A stretch of 64,000 nucleotides of DNA from Phallusia mammillata (lineage: Eukaryota > Chordata > Ascidiacea > Phlebobranchia > Ascidiidae), in the NCBI GenBank assembly GCA_003260075.1, contig QLIY01000043.1:53250-117249 (forward strand). Reading direction: 5' to 3'. Both the position numbers and the translations under genes were made by a program. The notes under the pieces were generated by a model, which did no database searches, was not told where the DNA came from, and saw nothing but the letters and a program-made list of their open reading frames with translations. Shown one piece after another: positions 49,778-60,800 of the stretch (the first letter of the stretch is position 1; each line of letters begins with the position of its first letter).

Positions 49778-50342
49778 TATAAGTCTAAATGCTAGAAAGT
49801 TATACATATTGGTAATTTATATCTTAACATCGAATGTTTTAACAATCTTGACCTAAACTTGTTTGAGTTAAGTCAAATCTTTTACTGGCAATGACGACAA
49901 TGCAATGACTACTAAGTTGACCAAGTTTTTTTTTACTGTTAAGCCGATTGGTTACAATTTGACATGGTCAAAATTACAGTAAAGTGAGTTTTTGCTTTCG
50001 TTTCTTTGAGGTAACAATTAGCAATTTGCTTGGGATCTTTGCCTCTAAAAGTAGGCATCGAATGTTGACGATCACGAATAACTACACTTTGTTTCGCAAT
50101 AATAACGACAAGCAGCAGTGCTTGTTTTTTTCCAGGGCAAATGTTTACGTTTACTCTATTATTTGTATACCGTTTTATCGTAGCATGATATTTTATCAGG
50201 TATGGCAAAAAGATAGCGATAGAAAGGCAACAAAATACCTTTCGCCGTCTGTTTAATATTTACTTTAGCCTCCGAGCAGCCTTTACCCAACACCATATAT
50301 GTTTTGCCTTGGCGCAGTATAACGCATACTTGTGTACCGAGG

Positions 50343-50522
50343 CGACAGCCATTTAGCCAATACTTCTCGCCTCAGGTACGCGTTCTTCCTTAACTTGCCA
50401 CTTTTTCGCACGGCGCGGACGCAAGGGGGGGGGGTGACAGCCATTTAGCCAATACTTCTCGCCTCAGGTAGGCCTACGCGTTCTTCCTTAACTTGCCACT
50501 TTTTCGCACGGCGCGGACGCAA
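50343..50522 (+). repeat. Duplication split by a 10-base G run
   Basis: Copies 50343-50424 and 50436-50522 (gacagccatttagccaatac to gcgcggacgcaa) differ by a small insertion (ggccta). G10 lies at 50425-50434. It lies about 0.6 kb upstream of the homeobox gene. Confidence 0.9.
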
Positions 50523-51152
50523 TTTTAACCCGAGTTTCGTGCCAAGGCTTCACCCCGCGCCTAAATAGTGAAAAAAGACTCAGTCCTTTGGCGTCGTATA
50601 TACTAGCTAAGACTCGCGTAGTAAGGACATTTTAATGGAGTTAGGTAACACAGACTGTATCGTTCAGCCCCAATGTTCAATTGGAGAACTTAAAATAAAT
50701 TTTACTTGATAGAGTTTGCTGTGTAGGTGAAACAGATGATTCATAATTTAGTATGCAGCAACTGTGTGTCAGTATTGAAAGAGTTTTTCTAGGAGTTAGT
50801 AACTAAGAAGATTACATGTTCATCACTGTATATTTTTGGACAAGAAAATGGGTTTAATAAATGTGCTAGCCGTAACCGAAATCTAGCCTAACTTAACTCT
50901 TGAGAAAATATCCACATTGTAAATGCACATTTGAATATTCAAAGGCTGTTTTAAAGCACTGATTTGTCTTTCCCAATGCCAGAGTTATTACTTAGTATAA
51001 TCAAGAGCAAAATAGTAAAAAAGTGCAGTTTGTTTGGTGTTTAAACCTTGTCAGCATTACATTGCATTCGTTGACGTGGCCGCCATTTTTGCAGACTCAC
51101 ACTTGTTGTAAAAGTCAATTACGATTTTTTGCTTCGCGTTGATGTTTCCGCA

Positions 51153-54100
51153 ATGAACACAAGCGCAATGGTTGAAAGCAACATCGTGGAAGATTCAAAT
51201 ATTTCAAGCAGCGCCCACAAGAACAGCAGCTTTTCAGTAAAGGACATACTTAGGCTTCCATCATCGTCAACTGAAACTTACTCACCCGAACTTAAACCTA
51301 CTGGAGCAACAGCAAATGCTATAGAAGATTCTTATGGTAGAGAACCGGCCGCATGCGAATATAGGCAACCAATTTATCGTCACCACAGCCATAGTAATGA
51401 GGGAAGCCATGATTTTGAAGGATCCTACAGTGCTTACCCTGTAACCTACGCCTGTACACAGTACTCCAACCCTTCAGTGGCATCAGCTACACATCCCATT
51501 GACTATGAACATAGTAATTACCGGGAGTTCGATCAATGCGAGCGAAGAAACTATCTCGGCCACAACTACTACTCGCTTCCGCAAATCGAGGCTCAGATTT
51601 CCGCCGATCGTCGGTTGAATTCTGTGGAGTCGCCAGTTGAGACCTCATCATCACCTTCGCCGTCTTCAGGTTTACCCAGTGCTTCGCCACGTCATCATGC
51701 ATATCGTTACCATGGTGACGCATTTACGGATGCCGCTGCTTCGTACGAGGCTAAAATCTCAAATGAAACTACTGTGGGGTACAGCGAACCTGGTAATGAT
51801 GTTTATGAAGACAAAGCCTACACCGATAGTTTACGGAATGATAAAGTGTCGACTGTTGATAATGATGTTGATGGGAAAACAGGGTCGGTAGTTGATCGCA
51901 ACAACAGCGAAGAGGTTTTAAAGTCAGGAGAAGAGAAGAATTACGTTTACGGCGAAGTGGATGATCCCAAAGAATTTTCCGACGCTTGGAATGAGGCGGA
52001 CGAAACATCAGAAAGTTATACAAGTAAATTGGAATCACTTATTTTGTATTTTTCACATTAAAACGTAGAAATACATGTTAAGTTATGCGGCCAACGTAAA
52101 ACCCCACAAGTGTATTTTAGCTACCAGCAATTTTTTGAAGATGTAAGGCCACAATTGCTGTACCAATGAAATTAAAGCGTTTTTCCCTCCTATCCAGAAA
52201 CGCAACAGTTTTCCAGATTTTAAACCTGTTGTTATTCAAAACGTCGCCATTGACTCAAAAAGTTGGCGGAAAGATATAAAACCGAACACTGGTGCATTGC
52301 GTACCCAAAATGTAAAACAATATTGACAAAAATCAACTTATTTTGCGATAAAAAATGTCCCAAGAGATAAAGGGACATGCTTTTGGGGAAATTACAAACG
52401 AACATATGATCACATCCCTAGAGAGGTGGAAAAATTATCTACCTAACTAGATCTATATTGTTTTCAACATTTTACACAGAACAAAAAAATGCTAGGTCAC
52501 TACAAAAAGCTTATTTAAACAGTTTTTGCACCAGTTAAACGAATATGGGTTGTAGAAAAACATGGAAATATATTTCAACTTCAAAGGGGGGGGGGAAAAA
52601 TGATCCACCTAACTAGATCTATATTGTTTTCAACATTTTACACAAAACAAAAAACTGCTAGGTCACTACAAAAAGCTTATTTAAACAGTTTTTGCATCAG
52701 TTTAACGAATATGGGTTGTAGAAAAACATGGAAATATATTTCAACTTCAAAAATGTCAAAAAGAACAAGCGAAAAGGTCGAGCACCATTGAACTAGCCTA
52801 TAGCGTGGGTTTTCGTTTTGGTATTTAGCAAGTTTTTGATCGTGAAAACAAAGACATTATATTTGTAACACAATGTTATGTTTTCGTTTTCTTTGACAAA
52901 AAAATCCCACTTTAATTTCAAATACCTTTCACAAATATGGGGTACAGTATTTTCTGCACGAGTAAAATGACGAAAAACGAAAAATCTTCAAGCCAGGTGC
53001 AGTTTGCGCATTCTGCAGCAATATTTTTCCATAATGTTATCTGTTTCCACGAAACCACTTTATTAGTATTTCGTTCCAAACATTAGTTAATATACGGGGA
53101 TCAGCATCGTTGCCGTAAAGCTTACAAACATGGTTCAATTTTACATGAAAAATAACTAAAATGGAATCAGACCTATATGAGAAACACTTTCCAAACACAG
53201 TTACGCTTTGCCAAACTTATGAAAATATTATCAATGTGGACTATGTTTGACCTGTTTCCCGGGATTTAATGAAGCCCAACTTTCATTTTATTGGGCTTTA
53301 AACCACTATGAAGAACCAAAAACCACTAAAACCCGCCCACGGTCTCATCAGTGCAAATCAACTGTAATATCCGGATTTAAAACATCACGTGACACACCGT
53401 CACACGCTGTGATCAGTGAACCGTAGCCCACACGTCACTGCGTAACTTCGCTATAATAGACCGGTTAATTTGATTTTTTGATCTAAGGGCCAATAACTGT
53501 TGAGACGGTGTATTGGAGATGTTAATTATATACAGTGTAGCAGATCAAAGAGCAGTTTGTATAACACGTCTCATCACTTGTTTTACGCTCACTTGCACCA
53601 GTTGCGTGAAATTTTACAACAAGCCGCGTTGGATCAAACACCGCCACTTGAACGGAAATTCATCGTACCAATTCTTTACCGAAAAATTCACATAATCATT
53701 TTTTTCGTTTGTGAAATTTATTAGGATTCGGTTTTGGTTTTGTAAAGGTCGCTTGTAATGACAGTTTAACTCATGCGAGTATTTTTGTGTTGATTATTAA
53801 ATGGAGTGGTTCGAGTTGTAAAAACATAAACTTACATAAAAATTTGAGTTTCAAAACATAATTTCTAGCGGCACACTTTTGCTTCTTCTGTTTTGTTTGA
53901 ACGTTGTGCAACAAGCAGCGTCATTTAAGCAACATGCCTGTAAACGTTGATCAAGCATCAAATGTATTTGTGTACTCGGCAGCATTGCAATTTACATGGC
54001 AACATTTAAATACCAAGAAATTCGAAACCACTACGGTGTAAAAACATTAAAAGAGGCGCGACTTTTTATCTTTAGCATATGACATGTACACAATAAAAAC

Positions 54101-56452
54101 TGTGCTTTGAACGTAACGCATAAACAAATTTGGCCGGCGCCCACCATTCAGCTTTTCTAATTCATTTCAAGCGACGCGTTTATTTGACTTCAGCTTTCGA
54201 TAGACTAAGTAAAAGGCGATTAACTCCTTCCAACATTCTCTCAAAACATCCGTTTCGGCCCCGAACGCCGGTTAGACGCCCCCTATAGGTTCCCCACCGA
54301 ACCCAAGGTGGTCTGGGAGGCCCTGCGTCGGCCCCAATGGCATTAGCTGGTCACGGTGGCGAAATTCGGCGCCGAGAGACCGAGCAACGTTTTGACTGAA
54401 ACATTTTAGTCTGTGCCATTCCTTTACAGAACGAAACTTTCCTGTAACTGCGTTGTTAGCGTCTATTTCTATTTTGGAACCTTGTGTGGAAGCACGATAG
54501 CGAAAGCGCCCATGCAGGGGGTGACCCATTGATCTTAAAACGCGGAGGCGTGGTTGGCGCTTTTAAAAGTGATTCCTGAAGGCTTTTCCCAGACGCATTT
54601 CCATTTTCACGCCTTCTGAAAAGTAACGCCGGCATTGGACCCCGGAAACCTATAGAATAATAAGCCTAATGGTGCAAACATGTATCTGGTTTCAAAAAAA
54701 ACATCTCATCTTTCAAAACAAATGTTGCTTTGCATAAATATATGTCCACACTTTGTAGCAACAAATGTATAGCTTTCTTGTTGGTGATTCATACTTCTAT
54801 GTTTGCCAAATTTGAGCAATAAAAGCTGCAAATTTGACATAATCCGGATCGTCGCCTAATTCAGACAAAGCTTGGACAACAAATGATTTGGTAAGGCTTA
54901 TGTGGTAAGGCTTGAACTAGTCGACATCGGTTATTCCGGATCTTCGCTTTAACCGAACATTTTTTATGGTCCAACAAGGGTCCGAATTAACTAAGGTTAA
55001 CCGTACAACCAGTGCCTTTATTTTACGTGTCATTTTTTGTATTGCTTTAGACATGGACTGTACCGACTCCTCGCCTAGAGATGCTTCGACCCCGGACAAA
55101 TCGTGCGCTTCCGGCGGGGAAGAAGAGTCCCAAACTTCGCCGAGGAGTCCTGATGATTCCGATCACGAGAAAAAGCGAAAAAGGCGCGTGCTTTTCACCA
55201 AGGCGCAAACGTACGAACTCGACAGGCGGTTTCGGCATCAGAAATACCTGTCAGCACCCGAGAGGGAAGCATTGGCAAATATGATCGGTCTGACCCCTAC
55301 GCAGGTAAGTTATTGCTGTGTTATGACTACCGTTTAGCACTGACTGAATAAAATGGCGAACAACGGTCATTTGAGCATTCGTGCATTTTCGTTACAAAAT
55401 TACCCCTAATTTATTTCCTTTCGAGTGGTGTCATATTTTCGCTGAAACTTGGCAATCACGCAAAACGTTAGCAATCAGCCATAATCCAAAACACAGTGTA
55501 TAAAGCCATAGACCATACAGAACCGACCGTTGTACGCACTATTGATGTAGAGAACAGTGATCACCGGAAAACTGCTACTGTGGGGTTGATTTTATTTTAA
55601 ACTAGACTTCGTTTTTAATCAGCCATATTTAACCTGGTATTAAGTAACTTGAATACCACTGAAAGCTAAACTGAAAGCGTTTATTTAAGCCTCTTATTTT
55701 CATATTTGCTCCTAATAACAAATTGGAATATTTCCATGTTAAGGCTTTACTTAATATTTTGATTTATACAATATCATAATGTAGTTGAAAAATCGAAAAA
55801 TGTGATGCAAAAATGTTTCCGATCAAACTCACTTTAACTATTTTTTGGAAAATTGTTGTTTTAGTAACATTGAGCTATTTTGCAGATCAAAATCTGGTTC
55901 CAGAATCACAGATACAAAATGAAACGCGCGCGTCAAGAAAAGGGCGGCGGTGGCGGGGGATACGAAGCTTTTAATGGACTCTCCTCACCAAGACGGGTGA
56001 TGGTTCCAGTTTTAGTCCGGGACGGCAAGCCTTGCCACGCCGGGATTGGCAGCGCCGCTGGCCGAAATAACTGCTTCGGAATCCCGTCAAACAACATGAA
56101 CGCGTCTCGATCCGGGTTGCCCTACAACGGAGCTGAGACTCAGGTCGCACAATCAATGGCGCATTTTTCGAGCCACATCGCCTCTCAAGGTCTAGGACTT
56201 CAGCATTACGCGACAAACGCAAGTCAGTTGGCCTCACATTACCCCCAGCAGACCCACCACCAACAGACTTCGCCCCACCACGGAGGAGAACCCCTTACCC
56301 CACACTCATCCTATCACACGTCACTCCATACGCACTTACGTCACCATTCGGGGTCCACCCCCACCTATAGCCCCCCTTATGCTGCTGCGGCGGCCTCCTA
56401 CCCCTCTGGTTATTCCCATCATCATATGCAACAACAATGGCCGACGTGGTGA
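51153..56452 (+). CDS. Nkx2-2: NK2 homeobox transcription factor, Nkx2-2/vnd type
   Basis: Three exons, 51153-52023, 55051-55304 and 55886-56452, join in phase to encode 563 residues. The TN (Groucho-binding) motif [10 protein letters not shown] is at 27-36. The homeodomain is at 332-391, with the NK2-class tyrosine at homeodomain position 54 (QNHRYKMKR); the second intron splits it between positions 44 and 45. The NK2-specific domain [15 protein letters not shown] is at 411-425. The C-terminus is rich in His, Gln and Ala. The residues after the homeodomain (KRARQEKG) and YELDRRFR favour Nkx2-2/vnd over Nkx2-1. Orthologues are nuclear factors patterning ventral neural tissue and endoderm. TTG at 51129 precedes the true ATG at 51153. 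AATAAA lies at 56689. An acceptor-like TTTTTGCAG about 60 bp upstream of the ATG may be a 5'-UTR or trans-splice site. Confidence 0.9.
52024..55050 (+). other. Intron 1 of the homeobox gene
   Basis: It contains a duplication split by G10 (52430-52751) and a GC-rich patch at about 54240-54660 with several CpG-rich blocks. The patch lies shortly before exon 2, whose second codon is ATG. No coding exon was recognised. Confidence 0.5.
52430..52751 (+). repeat. Duplication split by a 10-base G run, in Nkx2-2 intron 1
   Basis: Copies 52430-52585 and 52596-52751 are nearly identical (acctaactagatctatattg to atatatttcaacttcaaa). G10 lies at 52586-52595. Confidence 0.9.
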
Positions 56453-56688
56453 CTCCAGAACATTTTTATTACTTTTGTTTTCTTTTATATCTGTTCCAAA
56501 TGTAAAACATTCATTTTTTTGCAACCGTTCGGTTTGTGTAACACTTTACAATTTAAATGCTATGCAAAGTTTATGCAAGAGAATCGGTTAAACGGGTTTA
56601 CGCCGGTGACATTTGAAGATCCAATGTAGTAGCGCCGTGTCAGTTAAATCGCATTTTTTTCCTTCTTCAACTGTTAAAACTGATGCAC

Positions 56689-56694
56689 AATAAA
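56689..56694 (+). terminator. Poly(A) signal AATAAA of the homeobox gene
   Basis: AATAAA 237 bases past the stop codon. Confidence 0.6.
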
Positions 56695-56749
56695 AACTTC
56701 GTCAAAACTACGCTTGTCACAACTCTGGGTAAATCCAACTAGAAGATTG

Positions 56750-57980
56750 TCGGATATGTATATCGATTTTGTTTTCTTAATCTCACAACTATTTGCGATA
56801 GGGTTTGAACCAAACTTAGAAACGAGTATAGAAGAGCGGGTGTTGTAATGCGTCCAACAAGTTTAGACGTACAGTTTAAAGGTGCTAAACATCGTAAACA
56901 ACTATGTTTGTAAACAACTACCTATAGGTTCAAAGGCGGAAGGTTTTTAAACATTTAGCACAAAATTGTTCATCGTTTGTATTAAGCACTACAAAAAAGT
57001 ATGTTATTCTGTCTTAAGAAAGTTACAAATACTTGCTCAAACGCAGAGTTTAATAACTATTTGCTACTCGGCAAAAAGAGTGTTTGTAGAGTATATAGGT
57101 TTGGCACGCTTTTTTCAAATCCTAATTTTAAACGAAATTGGCATAAAAAGTTACATTTGAAAATGCAAGGTTTATAATTTACGGTTATAATGAACAATAC
57201 CGACAATATAAATCCTAGTTTATTGATTTTGTGAATCATTTCCAACTTTGCTGCAATTGTCGTAACGATTTCCACCTCTCAAACTATATACTGCAAATTT
57301 GGAAACATTTATTTTGAGGTTAAAATCTGTTAGCTTATGTCAACGATATATCGCGTCTTTTGTCAAAAAATACAAAAGTGACGCAAATTCAACGAACCAA
57401 ACAGCAAAAGGACGTTGTCGCTAAACATGATTTGTAACTATGACAAATTACCCCAAGTGACATAGTGAAAGTTTTTTTAAACATGCGACAACGTCGCAAT
57501 AAGGTTTGCCTGTCTCCACATTGGCGCCTGGCTTTGGGAAAGGTCACATAAAAATTGTTTGCCGTGACCCAGAAACCCCAGCTCAAACGTACTAAGTGCT
57601 GTCACACATAGAAATCGAAAAAAATACAGCTATAATTTCTATGCTGACACATTTGTTTCAAGATATTTAAAGTAGTTCTATTTATGTTTGAAATGCTGCC
57701 AAATGAATTAAATCCAACCTAATTTAAAAAACTGACTGTTTTGTTTGTAAAATACATTTGTCAGTCGAAAAGTCGGTAAAATGTTTCACTAATCATGTAA
57801 ACACTGCTCACAATTAATAAAGAGTTTTCATTTCTTCTAGTTTGTCAACAACTTAAGTAATTTGATGCAACATCACACAAAAACGATAACCTATAAACAA
57901 CAGTAGCTACTAAATTATGCAAAATGACCCCTTTGTAAATTTATCACATTTACGGACGCCTACGTAAAACTTACTCCAAG
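56750..57980. other. Intergenic, nothing recognised
   Basis: AT-rich, with short chance frames only. Confidence 0.4.
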
Positions 57981-57987
57981 ATAAAAG

Positions 57988-58167
57988 TGCATTCATACGG
58001 CAGTATTTCAAAAACAATATTGGACAATTAAAAATGTTTTTGCTTTTTAAATACCCTCACGACCCTTTTGAGGGGGGGGGGTTTGCATTCATACGGCAGT
58101 ATTTCAAAAACAACATTGAACAATTAAAAATGTTTTTGCTTTTTAAATACCCTCACGACCCTTTTGA
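57988..58167 (+). repeat. Duplication split by a 10-base G run
   Basis: Copies 57988-58071 and 58084-58167 (tgcattcatacggcagtatt to cacgacccttttga) differ at very few positions. G10 lies at 58072-58081. Confidence 0.9.
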
Positions 58168-58749
58168 CTATCGTTCAAACCCATGGGGTAAATCCAGGTT
58201 AAGAACTATTGGCTAAAACGATCTGTTGAGCTCAGTAGGCGTCATACGGTCGCAAACATTTTAGGCCCCACCTGTTATTCTTGCTTTGTAAATGAGTTTG
58301 TTTAGTCGACAACGGTTTTACACAACCTTTGAAGATCTGGCAGCTATTTTCGGTCCAGTAAACATGTATTATATCCATTTGCTAAAAAGGGGATCTTAGG
58401 TCTTGCTAAAACAACACAGGTTTATTGAAATGGTTTTAAACTTGTACGTGACCTTGGCAACTAATCTTTTTAGAATTCGTCCTTTAGCAAAACACACAAC
58501 CTCACAAAAACTTTTTATGTGGCAATTTTTACGAAAACAAAGCGATGTTTAAAGCTAATTTTTAGCTAACTAATTTACTATAATAGGCGTTTGCGTAAAA
58601 GACGTAAATTCAAATAAAATGTGCAAAAAAGACTTATAATAATCGCAAATGTCGTGAATAAATTAACTGCCTGTGAAAGAGCGAATAAACTGAAAACACG
58701 TCGCATTGTGACATCACAAGGAGACGCAAAACAGCAAATAGTCCCAGCA

Positions 58750-59225
58750 ACTAATTAAATCATTAGCCACTTGAGATTGGCTGAGTGACAGGTGGCCCGA
58801 CACCGTGAGAACATCTTCATTGCATTGACCTCGCCTTTATAACGGGCACGGCAATTAAAAAACCTTCGCGGCATGGGGTTAAAATGGGTGACGGCCGACC
58901 CCGGTTTGGCGCACCGCCTTTGGGGTTCGAATTTCGGCCCCATTTATCGCCATTCGGAAACCGCGTACGGTGAATTTTCGATTTGGTACACAATGCTTTA
59001 CGTTAGCGTGATTACGCGTGCATTGGATCGAAGCAACAAAACCCTATTGCAGTTGATGCGTTTGACCTCATGTATACCCGATACTGGGCCTCGTAGCTGC
59101 TGCACGCGAACTTCGCGACAACTAAACCCTTGCCCCCGGGGTAAATGTGCGGGTACCCCCGAATAGTGACGGTATAGGGGGCTTGTGTATCACCCGCGCT
59201 AGGACGCGTCATGGGAAACACGCAT
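58750..59225. other. GC-richer intergenic patch
   Basis: It stands out from AT-rich surroundings and has overlapping short frames on both strands (58755-58943 minus, 58873-59166 plus), none with a domain. It may be regulatory. Confidence 0.25.
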
Positions 59226-59480
59226 TGAAATGATGAAGTTGATATCAGGTGCTACAAACTGCAGCTATAGAGTCGTTGCCTTTACTCCATTTGTTCAGTT
59301 TGCAAGACAAATTTTGTTTTTTGTCTGTGTTTTTTAACTCCGAGGCCGCTGACTAAAATCTATTTGCGAAAAAAAGTACACAAAAATGTTTTTCATTACG
59401 TTTTGGAATAAATAAATACACAGACCTGATAGGCAATTTGTTTAAAAACATAACTGCAAGAGACTTGTGTAGATGGGGAA

Positions 59481-59562
59481 CATCTTGGTGCAGATGCTTT
59501 GACGTTTTGTAACCTGCACTGATGATGACAACAGAGATTGTTTAAACGTCTGCACCAAGATG
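59481..59562 (+). repeat. Inverted repeat enclosing a hammerhead-like core
   Basis: A perfect 14-bp inverted repeat (CATCTTGGTGCAGA at 59481, TCTGCACCAAGATG at 59549) encloses CTGATGA (59519-59525), a short hairpin (acaac...ttgt) and AAACGTC. The arrangement resembles a small self-cleaving ribozyme or a retroelement end. Confidence 0.4.
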
Positions 59563-59599
59563 TGCTCTTAGTATACTCCATACACAATTTCATCCGTAT

Positions 59600-60670
59600 T
59601 TACAAGGATTCATTAAGTGTGCGACGCGTTCGTTTTGCAAAAAAGTATTTTAGTTGTAGGAAATAGTTTATAGGCTGGGCTAAATATCTGCAGGTACCTA
59701 CAACGTAAATTTAGTTTGCTAATTTGTTTACTAAGAAACTAAATGATGAAGCGTTTTACAATTGGATTTATTAAAATGTTTAAAATACGTTCGTTTATGC
59801 TTTTAGAGTTACCTGTTTTTGTAACAAGGCTTACATGAATACGTTTACATAACGTTTATCGATATATAAGGTAATTCATGTTTTATGCTTTTTAAACTGC
59901 GCCACAGCGACATCTAGTGCTTGTATTTCTGGTTACAATTTTATGAATATCTTTTATTTCAGCCGCCCTAATGCGAAACTAGAAGGCAGCAGTCTGGAAC
60001 ATCTGTCATAAATTGCATATTGCCGCCCATTTAGACAAGAAATGTAATCAATAGATAATAATAAGTCCAAACGCTTATCTGCGCAAGATTGGACTATATC
60101 CCCTCGGGGCAAACTCGTGTCTGGGCGCTATTTGCGCCGTAAAACCGGTCAGGTGGTTTTATTGGTGGTGTTAAGTGAGTTGTCATAAGCGTCTAGCGTT
60201 TAAAGTTTGCATTTATCAGATACTCACATAAACAAAAATTGTCCGAAGGATAAATAGTGAGCGAGGCAGAAAATTTTTTGAAACAACCCAAACTCATACC
60301 TTATCTTAAAGTTGAGGGCCTTGTTAGCGACTACACTAGTCTGTACAGTCAATGTTTTATTACCAGCTGCACTGATGCGACCTGATAGCTTGGTACAGTG
60401 TACCCAGGCTTTAGCTTACTTTTGTATTATTTGCATTATACTTTTCTGATTGAGTTTTTGTAATGATCAAAATTAAATCAAACTTTAATTTATTATTTTG
60501 CACCTTTTTATCAATCTTTTATGTGACTTAAGTGGTTATATACGTGGTCGACTGATGTAGCCTCATATCACTGATGATGGCATGAGCGTTTGCTAAAACC
60601 TTTGAATAATAAAGCATGTCGCTTTTTACGTCTATTCGGGCCGTTATTCTCTCATTAATTAATTATATTT
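59600..60670. other. Intergenic, nothing coding recognised
   Basis: At 60571 another CTGATGATGGCATGAGCG block is followed by gctaaaac and aataataaagc, like the other hammerhead-like tails but weaker. Confidence 0.35.
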
Positions 60671-60679
60671 TAAACAGAG

Positions 60680-60681
<2 letters not shown>

Positions 60682-60725
<44 letters not shown>
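60682..60725. repeat. Poly(G) run, 44 bases, just upstream of the LRR gene
   Basis: Uninterrupted G ending 75 bp before the start codon at 60801. No duplicated flanks. Confidence 0.95.
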
Positions 60726-60726
<1 letters not shown>

Positions 60727-60800
60727 ACACATCCATATGAACGGTGGCAAGGCTATTATCCAGTTAAATGTATGTGATGAATTTAAATGTATGAGAAAGG

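Noticed and set aside
55886-56452. Assignment of the homeobox gene to Nkx2-1 (TTF-1)
   Set aside because: Residues in and after the homeodomain ([19 protein letters not shown]) match the Nkx2-2/vnd group better than Nkx2-1 (KRQ-type tail).
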